Source: Haematococcus lacustris
Taxonomy: Eukaryota > Chlorophyta > Chlorophyceae > Chlamydomonadales > Haematococcaceae
Reading direction: 5' to 3'
Length of the DNA: 64,000 nucleotides
NCBI GenBank assembly: GCA_030144725.1
Contig: JASKMD010000011.1
Span: 7,365,558-7,429,557, forward strand
Shown: one piece after another, positions 1-9,976 of the stretch
How positions within the stretch are numbered: position 1 is the stretch's first letter
Layout: the number at the start of each line of letters is the position of its first letter
Made by a program: the position numbers and the translations under genes
Notes under the pieces: model-generated
The model's database searches: none
What the model saw: only the letters and a program-made list of their open reading frames with translations
Told to the model about the DNA's origin: nothing

Positions 1-2168
1 TACCAAGCTGATAGTCCATGTTCACAGCTGGAATAAGCTGGTTAACCGCAAGACGGTAGAGCAGCGCCTGGGGGCTGGGCACCACCACAACTGCAGCAGA
101 ACATCTACTCGACCTTGAGATGCATTGGCCCTGCACAGGCAAAGTGCATCACACCAACACGACAGTAGATGGGCGATGTCGTGTCTGGTAAAACATTCAC
201 ATCATGACAACCACCACGCCTGCCAGCTTGCACAAGCTTGCATGTCCCTGGATAAGACATACACTCAGATGCACCACATGCAGAGCAGACGTGTCTACAA
301 CCGTCAATGGTGTCATGACAACGCACCATTTAGCTGACGCCTCTCCATAATGGCGATCTGCCCATTTGCCTTGGCGATCTGCCCATTTGCCTTGGCGGCC
401 TCCCTGTTCGCCTTGGTGGCCTCCCTGTTCGCCTTGGTGGCCTCCTCCTTCGCCTTGGTGGCCTCCTCCTTCGCCTCGGCAATCCCCTTTTCCAGCTCGA
501 GGATTATGCTTTTCAGCTCGTCCACACCATCATGCACAGCCACCAACACTTCTGCTTGCCTTGCAAAGTGGTGAGACAAGCCAGAAGGGGTTGCAGACAG
601 GCTGCCTGTAAAGCACACACACACAGAGGGTCATTGCACAGCTCATCACAGACCGTCACACAAACCCCTATGGACGCAAAAGTGTGAGAGGTCACTTTCA
701 ATTCGGCAGCATGTGGCATTGCATGCACACCTCGACTACAGGGCATCACGTATACCCCGATCATCACTTCTAGACACGCATGCTCTGGCAAGCATCGCAC
801 ATGCCTCTCCACACTAGACCTGTGTTACAACTATATAGCTCGCTATGCTTGCTGATCTGCTACATAGCTCACCCCAAAGCCTTGGCTGCCCCTGCAGCCA
901 AATCCAAGCCATGCAGCAGTTGACTATTATACCACGCCACCCTGAAGCCCCTACGTATCCACTCACCTGCTGCGGCAGAGCTTGAAGCGCCTGCAACCAT
1001 GGACAGCAAAGACAGTTTTCACCGTCAGTTCAATTGTGCGCAGCTGTAAATATATGGATTTGCATCAAGTTGTGACAAGCAAATGCTGGACAGCGCCAAG
1101 CACATGATATGCACATGGCAGCAACATGCGGCGATGAAGCATGGTATACATGGGGGTCAGTGACAAGGATGCTTGCAAGGTTGATGAGGTTGTGAAGCAA
1201 GCCGGACAGTGCATCAGAAGCAAATCATGTCAGTATCACACTTGAGCCGCAGATGTGATGTCTATATCTAACATGCGAGATAGCGGTGCACGGTGTAAGG
1301 TTTCAAGTGCAATGTATTGTGTGTGATGAAAGTGAATGATGCAAGGTTTCAATCGGAGTGGATGTACATTGTGATAGCAGTGCATGATGATAGCACATGC
1401 AAGTGTTGCACATGCGGTGTTTGATAGATGGCCAGAATATGTAAGTATGCATGTCATGTTGTGCAGCGTAGATGCAACGCTCAATGTATCAGTATTCTGA
1501 CCATTATAACCAGTAGTTCCATGCATGTGCTGTGTAGACACTGTGGGCACATGCATGCTTGTCAAGCTATGAGCATTTATGTGTGCGTCATGTTGTGGCG
1601 TGGCAACGTCAGGGGCACGCTGTGACATGTAATCAATACGCGGCAATGAAAGACGGTATGTATGGGAGACATGATGGCTCTATATACGTGAGTTGGAGGT
1701 TCACACTTTGATACAGCAAGCACGTCTTTTGTGCTGGTCAGCATGCTGACCATGCCCTTGCATGCTACTGGCATGCAGCAAGTACACTGACAGCATGTGG
1801 TGCTGCTGTGCATATGCCAGGGGTGCATGTGTGCATGCTGATGCGTGAGGATTTACGTCACGTGTGCCACCTCCTGGTCCTGCTACATTAAAGAAATTAT
1901 CATACTCGCCGCCAGCGGGGGGATGCCAGATAAGGTTGGCACCATGCTCCAGCGGGAAGCTTGTGCCAACGATATCGCCATCATTGGTTTTCAACCTGCC
2001 CCCTGCCCCAAACTTCGATTCGACCAGCTTCAGCAACTCAGCAGTGTCCAGGGTATAAATGGAGATACTTGTGGCGCTCCCTTCCTTCTTGACCTTCACC
2101 CCTGCAAGCATCAGAAGGCGTGCACAGAAACTGACACCCTTATTCACATGTACACCACCATTCTGCAT
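1..2168 (-). CDS. Ubiquitin-like / coiled-coil / membrane-anchor protein, copy 1 (3' end off window)
   Basis: Not a named family to me. The model follows copy 2 at 16750-19016. Exons are 1871-2168 (ATG at 2168), 967-990 (24 nt), 339-605 and 1-90, the last cut by the window edge. Exon 1 gives a small compact domain (VKVKKEGSAT start, LLKLVESKFG helix, DGDIVG turn) that aligns with the header of the nuclease gene at 52421-53912. Exon 2 adds a Gly/Ala/Ser linker. Exon 3 is a coiled coil whose tail is built from 7-residue units such as EATKANR, with three more units than copy 2. The last exon starts the membrane-proximal part (ALLYRLAVNQLIPAVN). Splice phases agree at the exon 1-2, 2-3 and 3-4 joins. 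The ubiquitin-like label is inference from size and pattern. Confidence 0.5.
339..605 (-). other. Coiled-coil exon with heptad-unit expansion
   Basis: The exon encodes ELKSIILELEKGIAEAKEEA followed by six consecutive 7-residue units (EATKAKE, EATKANR twice, EAAKANG, QIAKANG, QIAIMER). The matching exon in copy 2 (17239-17442) has three. The 63-bp difference is three 21-bp units, so both the frame and the heptad register are kept. Confidence 0.6.
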
Positions 2169-2681
2169 GCATTAGCAGACCAGCTGTTGAGTTGCAGAGC
2201 CCAGGCTGTCCCCACACAAGACACACCACCGTGGGCAAGTCACTGGCGTATGCCTAAGACACTGATACCTGAAATGCACCCTGGTCTTGGCTAAACAGGG
2301 AGTTCAACTACTGCCTAGTTATGTACTCACACTGCATGGTCACAAAATGTTCTTTGGCCTAGAGGAGCAGCCGACCACGGTTTCTGATGTCGCGCTTCCA
2401 ATGCCACCCTACAACGAGAGCAAATACAAATGCTTAGTCGCTGCAGATGCACACGGCCTTACGCTTACAGAGGATTTTAGGCTGCTGTGTGAGGTAGGTT
2501 TTGCACATCACAAAAGCTCACCTGCGTGCTGTATCCGTGTCGTCCTGTTCGGGAAACCTAGAGCCTGGCTATGTGCTGGTTCGGACTGACAAACAGACTG
2601 AAGCGGCCAAGCGACGAGATATAGAGTCAGCGGGCGCTCCGTGCATACCTTGAGAGCGGACAAACGTCCCCTGCCGCAATA

Positions 2682-2992
2682 AATTCTCCCGGTAAGTGGC
2701 TACCCCATGGGGGTAGCCACCGTCACCCCCCACAGGGTAGGTTGCGCCAACCGACCAACCGCTGCCCGCCCAGCTGCTCCTGCGAACGCGGTCTGCGCTG
2801 CAACCCACGTATCAAATCTAATCTCCGTGCTCCGCAGCCATGCTTTTCACGGGCATATTTGCCTGCTCGCTGGCCTGGCATCAGCATCGACAGCCGCAGT
2901 GACTACCATCGTTGCAGCACCAACACAAGCAGAGCAAGCGGATGCAGCACCAGCCTCAGGAGCTAGGTCAGCGCACGATGCAGCTGTAACCC
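2682..2992 (+). repeat. Left arm of a long inverted repeat
   Basis: About 310 bp here recur in inverted orientation at 7209-7526. Each arm carries a splice-donor-like TTCTCCCG/GTAAGT at its outer edge, directly followed by a hairpin with arms GTGGCTACCC and GGGTAGCCAC, then an acceptor-like CTCCGCAG. The arms differ at scattered positions, so they are old. The 4.2 kb between them holds the 60-bp coding satellite and G-rich arrays. Confidence 0.7.
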
Positions 2993-3432
2993 ACAGCGAG
3001 CTCGTCCCCCTAACAGCTATGGCATATACAAGAAGCGGCGCCATATCCAGAGTTTGCACACCGCAGTTTGCACACCGCTCCGCCAAAATCCATGTGTTTA
3101 GCAGCACTGGAGTGAAGAAAGGCTGCAACGATTTGACAGCGTCTGGGTTGAATCTCAGCCAGATCCTAACAGATGTGGAGTTGCTGTATCCTTCCCTCTA
3201 CAAGCTCATCAGCATGCTGGCAGACACGGATGCAGCCATGCGTGGTGCTGCAGCCCAATCATTGATGCGTACAGGCAGCATGTGCAGTGGTGATTTGTCT
3301 GCCATGGGAGCTAGGTGCATACTTCGCAAGCAGAAGGGTAACAAGGTAGCCAGCAAGTCAGCAAGGCAGGCGCCCAGTGCTGTAGTCACCATCAGTTCAT
3401 TGCCACGTCGCAATGATGGCAGCAAGAGGTGA
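2841..3432 (+). CDS. Unknown open frame inside the inverted-repeat unit
   Basis: An open frame follows the acceptor-like CTCCGCAG at 2840 and ends at a stop at 3430-3432. It is Ala/Ser/Thr-rich at first, then more ordinary (segment LNLSQILTDVELLYPSLYKL, which could form helices). The first 50 residues are also present in the right arm of the inverted repeat at 7.2-7.36 kb on the minus strand. No family is recognised and no ATG lies close upstream in the left arm. It may be part of a transposon or an unrelated gene caught in the repeat. The exon boundaries are guesses from splice-like motifs. Confidence 0.25.
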
Positions 3433-3479
3433 CAATCAGCAGACCTGCATTCCCAGTAGCAGCAGGCAGCAAGCGTCGC

Positions 3480-3840
3480 AGCTGCCTGGCTTCACTGCCA
3501 CCTCCCAGCTGTTTGGCAGCCCCCATGCACCAGCACCGCACTCGACAGGCATCGCTGCCACCTTACAGCTTTTTGGCAGCCCCCCTGCAATCCCACAGCA
3601 GCAACCAGGCACCACTGCCACGTCACAGCTTTTTGGCAGCCCGCATGCGCCAGCACCGCAGCTGCCTGGCACTGCTGCCACCTCACAGCTGTTTGGCAGC
3701 CCCCAAGAGCCAGCACAACATCTGACAGGCGTCGCTGCCACCTTACAGCTGTTTGGCAGCCCCCCCTTGCTCCCACAGCGGCAGTTAGGCACCACTGCTA
3801 CGTCACAACTGTTTGGCAGCCCACATGCGCAATGTGTCTT
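3480..3840 (+). repeat. 60-bp minisatellite, open as a 20-residue repeat
   Basis: Six tandem copies of a 60-bp unit encode ATSQLFGSP plus a variable Pro/Gln-rich stretch in the open frame 3413-3886. The unit length is a multiple of three and all six copies stay in frame. The frame overlaps the end of the preceding one (2841-3432), so a spliced or shifted join is possible. Confidence 0.6.
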
Positions 3841-3899
3841 GGATGACATGCACGTCAGCAACAGCATTGAGAGTGCCAGACTGTAGTGGACAAACATGC

Positions 3900-5390
3900 A
3901 GCTAGGAGCAGCAGCTGGGAGGCGCTTGGAGCGACAGCCAGGACTTCAGGTGAGTGCACGTGCTGTTAGGGTGTCAGCCCAGCCTGCCAAACTCTGGTCA
4001 TGCATGTTCTGCCGTGGCTTGGTGGTTGCTAACATGTCATGCATGTCCTTATTCATCTGCTTGCTGGCTGATGTTTGCTTGCAGTTGTCCATAGCTGGGG
4101 CATGACAAGAGTAGCATGGCTTGGTGTTTGCAAGCAAGGCGGTAGCGGCGTAGAGCAGCAATCAACAAGGAGCCAGCAAGGACCGTACCCTCCCCATACC
4201 CCGTACCCTCCCCCATCCCACCACCACCACTTCCAAGTCTGCCACCCACCTACCCTCCTCCCCTCTCCTCTCCCACAGCACCTAGCCGCCTATGGAGTAG
4301 CAGCCTGGAGCTGGTAGCATAGAGCAGACAGCATGGAGCGGGCAGCATGGAGCGGGTGCTGCTGCCAGTGGTGATGGTGCTGCTGCTAGTGCTGCTGCTG
4401 TTGTTGCTGCTGCTGCTTGAGCTGCTGAGCAGCCTAGTAGTAGCAACCAACCCAGTTTGGGGACGTGGGGCAGGGGCAGCAAGTCACCTACTACCCCCCC
4501 TCCCCTCACCCTCACCCCACGGCACACGCTGCAGCCCCTTCCCTACCCCACCCAGCAGCCCTTGGCGTACCAGCTTGGAGCAACAGGGATAGGTGCGCCT
4601 AGCAACAAGCTCTGCTGCTTATGGAGCATGGCCGGCTGCTTGTCTGGCTGCGGCACATGATTGTGTGTGCAAGGGGGCATGCGGTGAGCCTGAGCCGCAT
4701 GGTGAGGCTGAGTCAGGGCAGCTGCAGCAGTCATTGCAATTAGGGCGGTTGTTCAAGATCAAACAACACATGCAGCAGTACCAAGACATGTTAATCAAGG
4801 CTGAGGGCATGCACATGAGCTAGGAGGGCAGGGGCATGTGCACAACTTACCACTTGTAACACCCTTGTAATCCCTTGTAACGTGGTGGCCATGTAATGCT
4901 ATCCAACCAACCGCTTATGTAATTCCTCACCATTGAGAGCTGACCTAACTTGACTTCCAGAGTCACCTGGTCCCAACGTATGCATACCATGCATGCAACC
5001 CAGTCGAAATAGCCAAGCCAAATAGGAAGGGCCGCGCCGAAGCCTAGACTTTCCAGCCTAAACACTGCTAGCAACGCCCTGCCTCCTAGCCAACACAACT
5101 GTTGTGGTACACTTTGATGTAAGCCAACACAGTTGGTGTGGTACATTGTGATGTCAGCCTGTGTCAGACTGTGGCACACTGTGACACCACCCCGCCATAC
5201 CTCTAGCTCATTACCTACATACACACAGCACCTACATACCTCGGGTACCATGTTTGCAGCATTAGCGCATCACCGCGTGGTGGTGTTGTCCATACAAGGG
5301 GCATGTGGCGCACCACACCCTAGCATGTGGCTGGTTCTGGTGAGCCTCCACTATAGGTACCATCCGTGGTGCAGCTAGCTGTGACACATT
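3900..5390. other. Non-coding stretch with small simple repeats
   Basis: No supported gene. It holds a CTG-rich run near 4358-4430, C-rich runs near 4190-4270 and 4490-4560, and at 5247-5303 a 50-bp segment (core GCATCACCGCGTGG) that recurs at 5478-5527 and inverted near 56190-56250. Confidence 0.5.
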
Positions 5391-6905
5391 GGGTGTGGAT
5401 CACTGCCAGGCCTGCAATTGCTAAGCATGACCGTGATGCATACATGCAAAGGGGGTATGTAGCAGGTGGCTACCACGTTTGCAGCATTAGCGCATCACCG
5501 CGTGGTGGTGTTGTCCATACAAGGTATCATGTATGACGAGGATACACGGCTAATGACAACCACACTTTTCTTCATTACATCTTGACCATTCACAACTGAC
5601 AAATCACGTTGTGTGGCATGGAACTGAACGGAAGCTCAGGACAGCCTTTTGAAAGCTTTTGTACCATGCAACATTCTTCTCAGATGGGCTCAAAGTTGCT
5701 GTTGATTGCTAATACAAGACTGCACTGCCACACACCTACAACCTGCTTCTGCTGTCCATGCACTGCTCATGCATTACAGCCTGCTGCTCTTGCTGCTGCT
5801 CATGCACCGCAACACACCTACAACCTGCTGCTGCCCATGCACTGCTGCTCATGCACTACAGCCTGCTGCTGTTGCTGCTCATGCACTAAAACACATGCAC
5901 TGCAGCCTGTTGCGGCTGCTCATGCACTGCAGCACACCTGCAGCCTGCTGCTACCTGCACTGCTACACACCTACAGCCTGCTGCTGCTGCTGCACATGCA
6001 CTGCTGCTCATGCGTTACAGCCTGCTGCTGCAGCTGTTCATGCACTGCAGTACATGCACAACGGCCCGCTGCTGCTGCTCATGCACTGCAACACACCTTC
6101 AACCTGCACTGCTACACACCTACAGCCTGCTGCTGCTGCCCATACACTGCTGCTGTTGTCCTTGCACAGCTGCTCATGCACTGTAACACATGCACTGCAG
6201 CCTGCTGCTGCTGCTGATGCACCGCAGCACACCTGCAGCCTGCTGCTACCTGCAGCCTGCACTGCCACACATGAACAGGCAGGGCAGGGCAGGGCAGGGC
6301 AGGGCAGGGCAGGGCAGGGCAGGGCAGGGCAGGGCAGGGCAGGGCAGGGCAGGGCAGGGAGGGGCAGGGCAGGGCAGGGGGCAGGGCAGGGGGCAGGGCA
6401 GGGGGCAGGGCAGGGGGCCTGGATGGGGTGGGGCAGGGCTTGGATGGGGTGGGGCAGGGCTGGGATGGGGTGGGGCAGGGCTGGGAGGGGGTGGGGTGGG
6501 GCAGGGCTGGGAGGGGGTGGGGTGGGGCAGGGCTGGGAGGGGGTGGGGTGGGGCAGGGCTGGGAGGGGGTGGGGCAGGGCTGGGAGGGGGTGGGGCAGGG
6601 CTGGGCAGGGAGGGGAGGGGCAACCCGAGGCTGGGAGGGGGTGGGGTGGGGCTGGGCAAGGAGGGGGCAGGGCTGGGAGGGGGTAGGGCAGGGCTGGGAG
6701 GGGGTGGGGCAGGGCTGGGCAGGGAGGGGAGGGGCAACGCAAGGCTGGGAGGGGGTGGGGCAGGGCTGGGCAGGGAGGGGCAGGGCTGGGAGGAGGTGGA
6801 GCAGGGCTGGGCAGGGAGGGGAGGGGCAACGCAAGGCTGGGATTGGGTGGGGCAGGGCTGGGATTGGATGGGGCAGGGCTGGGAGGGGGTGGGGCAGGGC
6901 TGGGC
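5390..6905. repeat. Satellite block inverted at 55.49-56.30 kb
   Basis: Sequence from about 5390 to 5745 reappears inverted at about 55950-56300. In both places it is followed by degenerate CTG/CAT-rich repeats, a CAGGG pentamer run (6277-6358 here, inverted 55627-55798 there) and a G-rich minisatellite of about 20 bp with core GGGGCAGGGCTGGGAGG. The G-rich part also matches 19815-20030. Long frames across this block are by-products of repeats without stops. Confidence 0.7.
6277..6358 (+). repeat. CAGGG pentanucleotide array
   Basis: About 16 near-perfect CAGGG units, directly followed by the G-rich minisatellite at 6360-6905. Confidence 0.85.
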
Positions 6906-7208
6906 TGCGGCGGTGAGGGGTGGGGCTGGGCGGCGGGTTGCCGGTCTTGCCGTTCTATGTTGTTGTTGGCCCCTTGAACTGTAATTGTGGAAGGCCTGCA
7001 TGTTTAGGCACACAACAACAGAGTTCTGGCAAGGGTACTGCAAGGGGCGAATTGTTAGTGCTGCCCCTAATGTGTTAGTGGCTAGGTATTACCCTAACCA
7101 TCTCACCTGTAGCTCGCCTGGCCCGCGCCTAGCTCAGCTCCACGCGTGTATTCTTGCTGTCCTTCAGCTGTGCGTGGGGGACGCACTCGCTTTGGGTTTC
7201 GCTTTGCG

Positions 7209-7526
7209 GTAGGGGTTACAGCTGCATCGTGCGCTGACCCAGCTCCTGAGGCTGGTGCTGCATCCGCTTGCGCTGCTTCCGTTAATGCTGCAACAATGGT
7301 AGTCACTGCGGCTGTCGATGCTGCTGCCAGGCCAGCGAGCAGGCAAATATGCCCGTGAAAAGCATGGCTGCGGAGCACGGAGGTTAGATTTGATACGTGG
7401 GTTGCAGCGCAGACCGCGTTCGCAGGAGCAGCTGGGCGGGCAGCGGTTGGTCGGTTGGCGCAACCTACCCTGTGGGGGGTGACGGTGGCTACCCCCATGG
7501 GGTAGCCACTTACCGGGAGAATTAAT
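7209..7526 (-). repeat. Right arm of the long inverted repeat
   Basis: Inverted partner of 2682-2992. Reading on the minus strand, an ATG at 7580 opens a short exon that ends at TTCTCCCG/GTAAGT, then the same hairpin and the same CTCCGCAG acceptor. Only this arm keeps the ATG exon; the left arm is cut short of it. Confidence 0.7.
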
Positions 7527-7599
7527 TGCCTGCCGCAGTTGTAGAGAAAAGATTGACGAACCCGTCGACTGCAGGAACACTGTCCTTGGTGACGTCGAT

Positions 7600-7844
7600 A
7601 ACGGTTGTCTCAGTACTTTTCTGTGTTGAGTGGTGTAGTGTACTGGAATAGAATTACCAGTGTATCCCTATACATTACGGGAGAATAATTTATTGTTATA
7701 TTGTCGTAACTGTAGATTTATACGGATATGTTGACCAGACTCAGGCAATTACAGCAAGCACAACAATTACAAACAATGTCGGCAGGCAAGATTATTGCTT
7801 AAGCTAGTGCTCTACAGCCCGCAACGCATGTAATAAAAGGAACC
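7600..7844. other. AT-richer spacer with a transposon-end-like motif
   Basis: Near 7663-7682 the string TATCCCTATACATTACGGGA matches the ends of the foldback elements at 9690-9900 and 39930-40130. No gene was seen here. Confidence 0.4.
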
Positions 7845-9134
7845 CTAGATAACTGCAGTAGCTGCCAGAAGCTTCATCTTCAGAGGCTTGCCAGCTGCTT
7901 CGTGGGCGTGGAAGTCATCTAGGCGTTGCGCTGCTTGCGGATCAATCCATGGTACATTGGGGATGCACGGCCAGGGAGCGGCAAGGGTATGAGCCGGCCC
8001 GACGCTGGGTGTCGCATAAGCCATGCCAGCAGCCAAGGGCACCGCCGCCGGGCCAGCTGCCAGGGGCACCGCCCCCAGGCCAGCAACAGCGGCAGCAGCA
8101 GCGGCAGCCGGGCAGCAGCAGCAGCCGGGCAGCAGCAGCAGCCGGGCAGCAGCAGCAGCGGCCGGGCAGCAGCAGCAGCCGGGCAGCAGCAGCAGCCGGG
8201 CAGCAGCAGCAACAACAGCCGGGCAGCAGCAGCAGCAACCGGGCAGCAGACAGCAGCAGGGCGGCAGCAGCAGCAACCGAGCAGCAGACAGCAGCAGTAG
8301 CAGCCGGGCAGCAGCAGCAGCAGGGCGACAGCAGCAGCAGGGCGACAAAAGGAGCGGCAGGGCAGCAGCAGCAGCCGGGCAGCAGCAGCAGCAACAGTGG
8401 GGCGGCAGCAGCAGGGGCCGGGCAGCAACAGCAGCCGGGCAGCAGCAGACAGCAGCCGGGCAGCAACAGCCGGGCAGCAGACAGCAGCAGGGCGGCAGCA
8501 GCAGCAGCCGAGCAGCAGCAGTAGCAGCCGGGCAGCAGCAGCAGCAGGGCGACAACGGGAGCGGCAGGGCAGCAGCAGCAGCCGGGCAGTAGCAGCAGCA
8601 GCAGGGCGGCAGCAGCAGCAGCAGAAGGGCGGCAGCAACAGGGGCCGGGCAGCAGCAACAGCCGGGCAGCAGCAAACAGCAGCCGGGCAGCAGCAGAAGC
8701 AGCCGGGCAACAATAGCATCAACAAGGCATCATCAGCAGCAGCAGCAGCAGGGTTTTGCTTGTTCACCACCTAACATATGAGATAGCAAAGGCGGGATAG
8801 CGATGCAGGACATGACAAGGCATGCCAATATGGAACATGAGGGCTTACCGGGGAATTTACCACTGTGCAAGACAGATTCCAGCATGATATAGCTGGTGTT
8901 CAAGTGACTCTTGTTCTTGATCATGGCTGCTGGTGCTGCCTTGCTGCGGATTGCCAGGATATAACAATTGCAAGAGACGACGATACGACACTTGCAAGCC
9001 GCCAGACAGGCGACCAGAGCGTCGACCAGAGCCTCATCTGCAATGGCCGGTTTGGGCTGCGCGACCACGCAATCTGCATCAGCCAAGCGAGCTTCTGCGA
9101 CAGCTGCAACAACGGTGTTAGGCTGCCCTGCCAC
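7845..9134 (-). CDS. Unknown two-exon gene with a CTG-array intron
   Basis: Exon 1 is 8849-9134 (ATG at 9134, Ala-rich start MAGQPNTVVAAVAEA) and ends in CCCCG/GTAAGC. Exon 2 is 7845-8056, starting after CCCTGGCAG. Phases agree and the product would be about 165 aa, ending LKMKLLAATAVI. The middle has PCIPNVPWIDPQAAQRLDDF, which has normal protein composition, unlike the arrays around it. The 0.8-kb intron is mostly CTG-type minisatellite in sense orientation, right up to the acceptor. The family is not recognised. An alternative is that only the last exon is real. Confidence 0.35.
8090..8760 (-). repeat. CTG-type (CAG on plus) interrupted minisatellite
   Basis: Degenerate units with core GGGCAGCAGCAGCAGCC on the plus strand. 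It fills most of the intron of the small minus-strand gene at 7845-9134. The long open frames on both strands (Gln/Ser/Ala or Cys/Leu-rich) follow from the repeat and are not called. Confidence 0.8.
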
Positions 9135-9429
9135 GTAGTTCTCCGGGGACCCTGTTAAGCAACGAACGTGGTCAAATGATGCAAGTCAAAGGAGGTCAAC
9201 GCTAAGGACCGTCAACGCGTCTCACCGTCAAGCGTCGCAGCTGCCAAACGTGCTATTGCGTGAGGTAGAACTGTATGATTTTGAAGTCTTTATCACTGCT
9301 GCCGGTCGTCGTCGTCGCCAATGCTGCCGCTGCTGACGGTGTAGGTGCTGTCAAGCATCTTGGCTGGTGGGCAGGCTGGAATGGGTAAGGCTGCGGCTGA
9401 AAGTTTGTCCTAGGGTAAAGAGTGAAAAG

Positions 9430-9600
9430 GGGGTGACTTGCAAACAATTACAGGAAAAGTGCACGACTTGCACACATTTACGAGAAAAGTGCACGGTTTG
9501 CACACATTTATGGGAAAAGTGCAGACATTTACAGAAAAAGTGCACGACTTGCATACAATTACGGGGAAAGCGCAGACATTTACAGCAAAAGTGCACAACC
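9430..9600 (+). repeat. 30-bp tandem repeat
   Basis: Five to six imperfect copies of a unit with core AAAAGTGCACGACTTGCA and ATTTAC. Nothing else was seen between 9140 and 9690. Confidence 0.75.
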
Positions 9601-9689
9601 ACCAAGAAAGAGCGTGGTTTGCGCACTGGTTCTACTGTCGTCTCCGACGCGTGGAGCACAGCCGCAATAGCAGCGAGGCTCCAAATCGT

Positions 9690-9900
9690 GTGCCCGTAAT
9701 GTATAGGGATATCGCATAATGTCTCGGCCAGCGCTGTTCACGTCCAAATAACAGTCTCGGCCAGGTCTCAAGTTGCGTAAACGTCTCGGCTACGCCTCGA
9801 CGTTTACTGCAACTTTCGACCCAGCCTCGACCGTTATTTTCCCGTAACAGCTCGGCCTCCGACATTATACTATACATGCTTGTATCCGCTTGATATGCAT
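9690..9900. mobile_element. Foldback (MITE-like) element
   Basis: The two ends are imperfect inverted repeats (TGTATAG... with ATAATGTC). The same about 200-bp element lies inverted at about 39930-40130, inside an intron of the long minus-strand gene. Its end motif also occurs at 7663-7682. No coding capacity is credible, although the two copies happen to share an open frame. Confidence 0.5.
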
Positions 9901-9976
9901 TACCAAAGTTCAGCCCGTTTGATTTTCAAGCATTTAAGGTTCGTACCAGTGTTACCAAATACGGCTGGGCCGTCTT

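Noticed and set aside
2287..2589. Plus-strand frame conserved in three copies (SDVALPMPPYNESKYKC)
   Set aside because: Conserved because the segment is duplicated. On the minus strand acceptor- and donor-like sites suggest a 5' exon instead, but copy 1 has a stop in that frame, so neither is called.
3480..3840. CRISPR-like regular repeats
   Set aside because: Units are adjacent, coding and without unique spacers; this is a minisatellite in a eukaryotic genome.
6038..7043. Long Pro- or Gly-rich frames on both strands
   Set aside because: By-products of CAGGG and G-rich satellites; no splice or start context.
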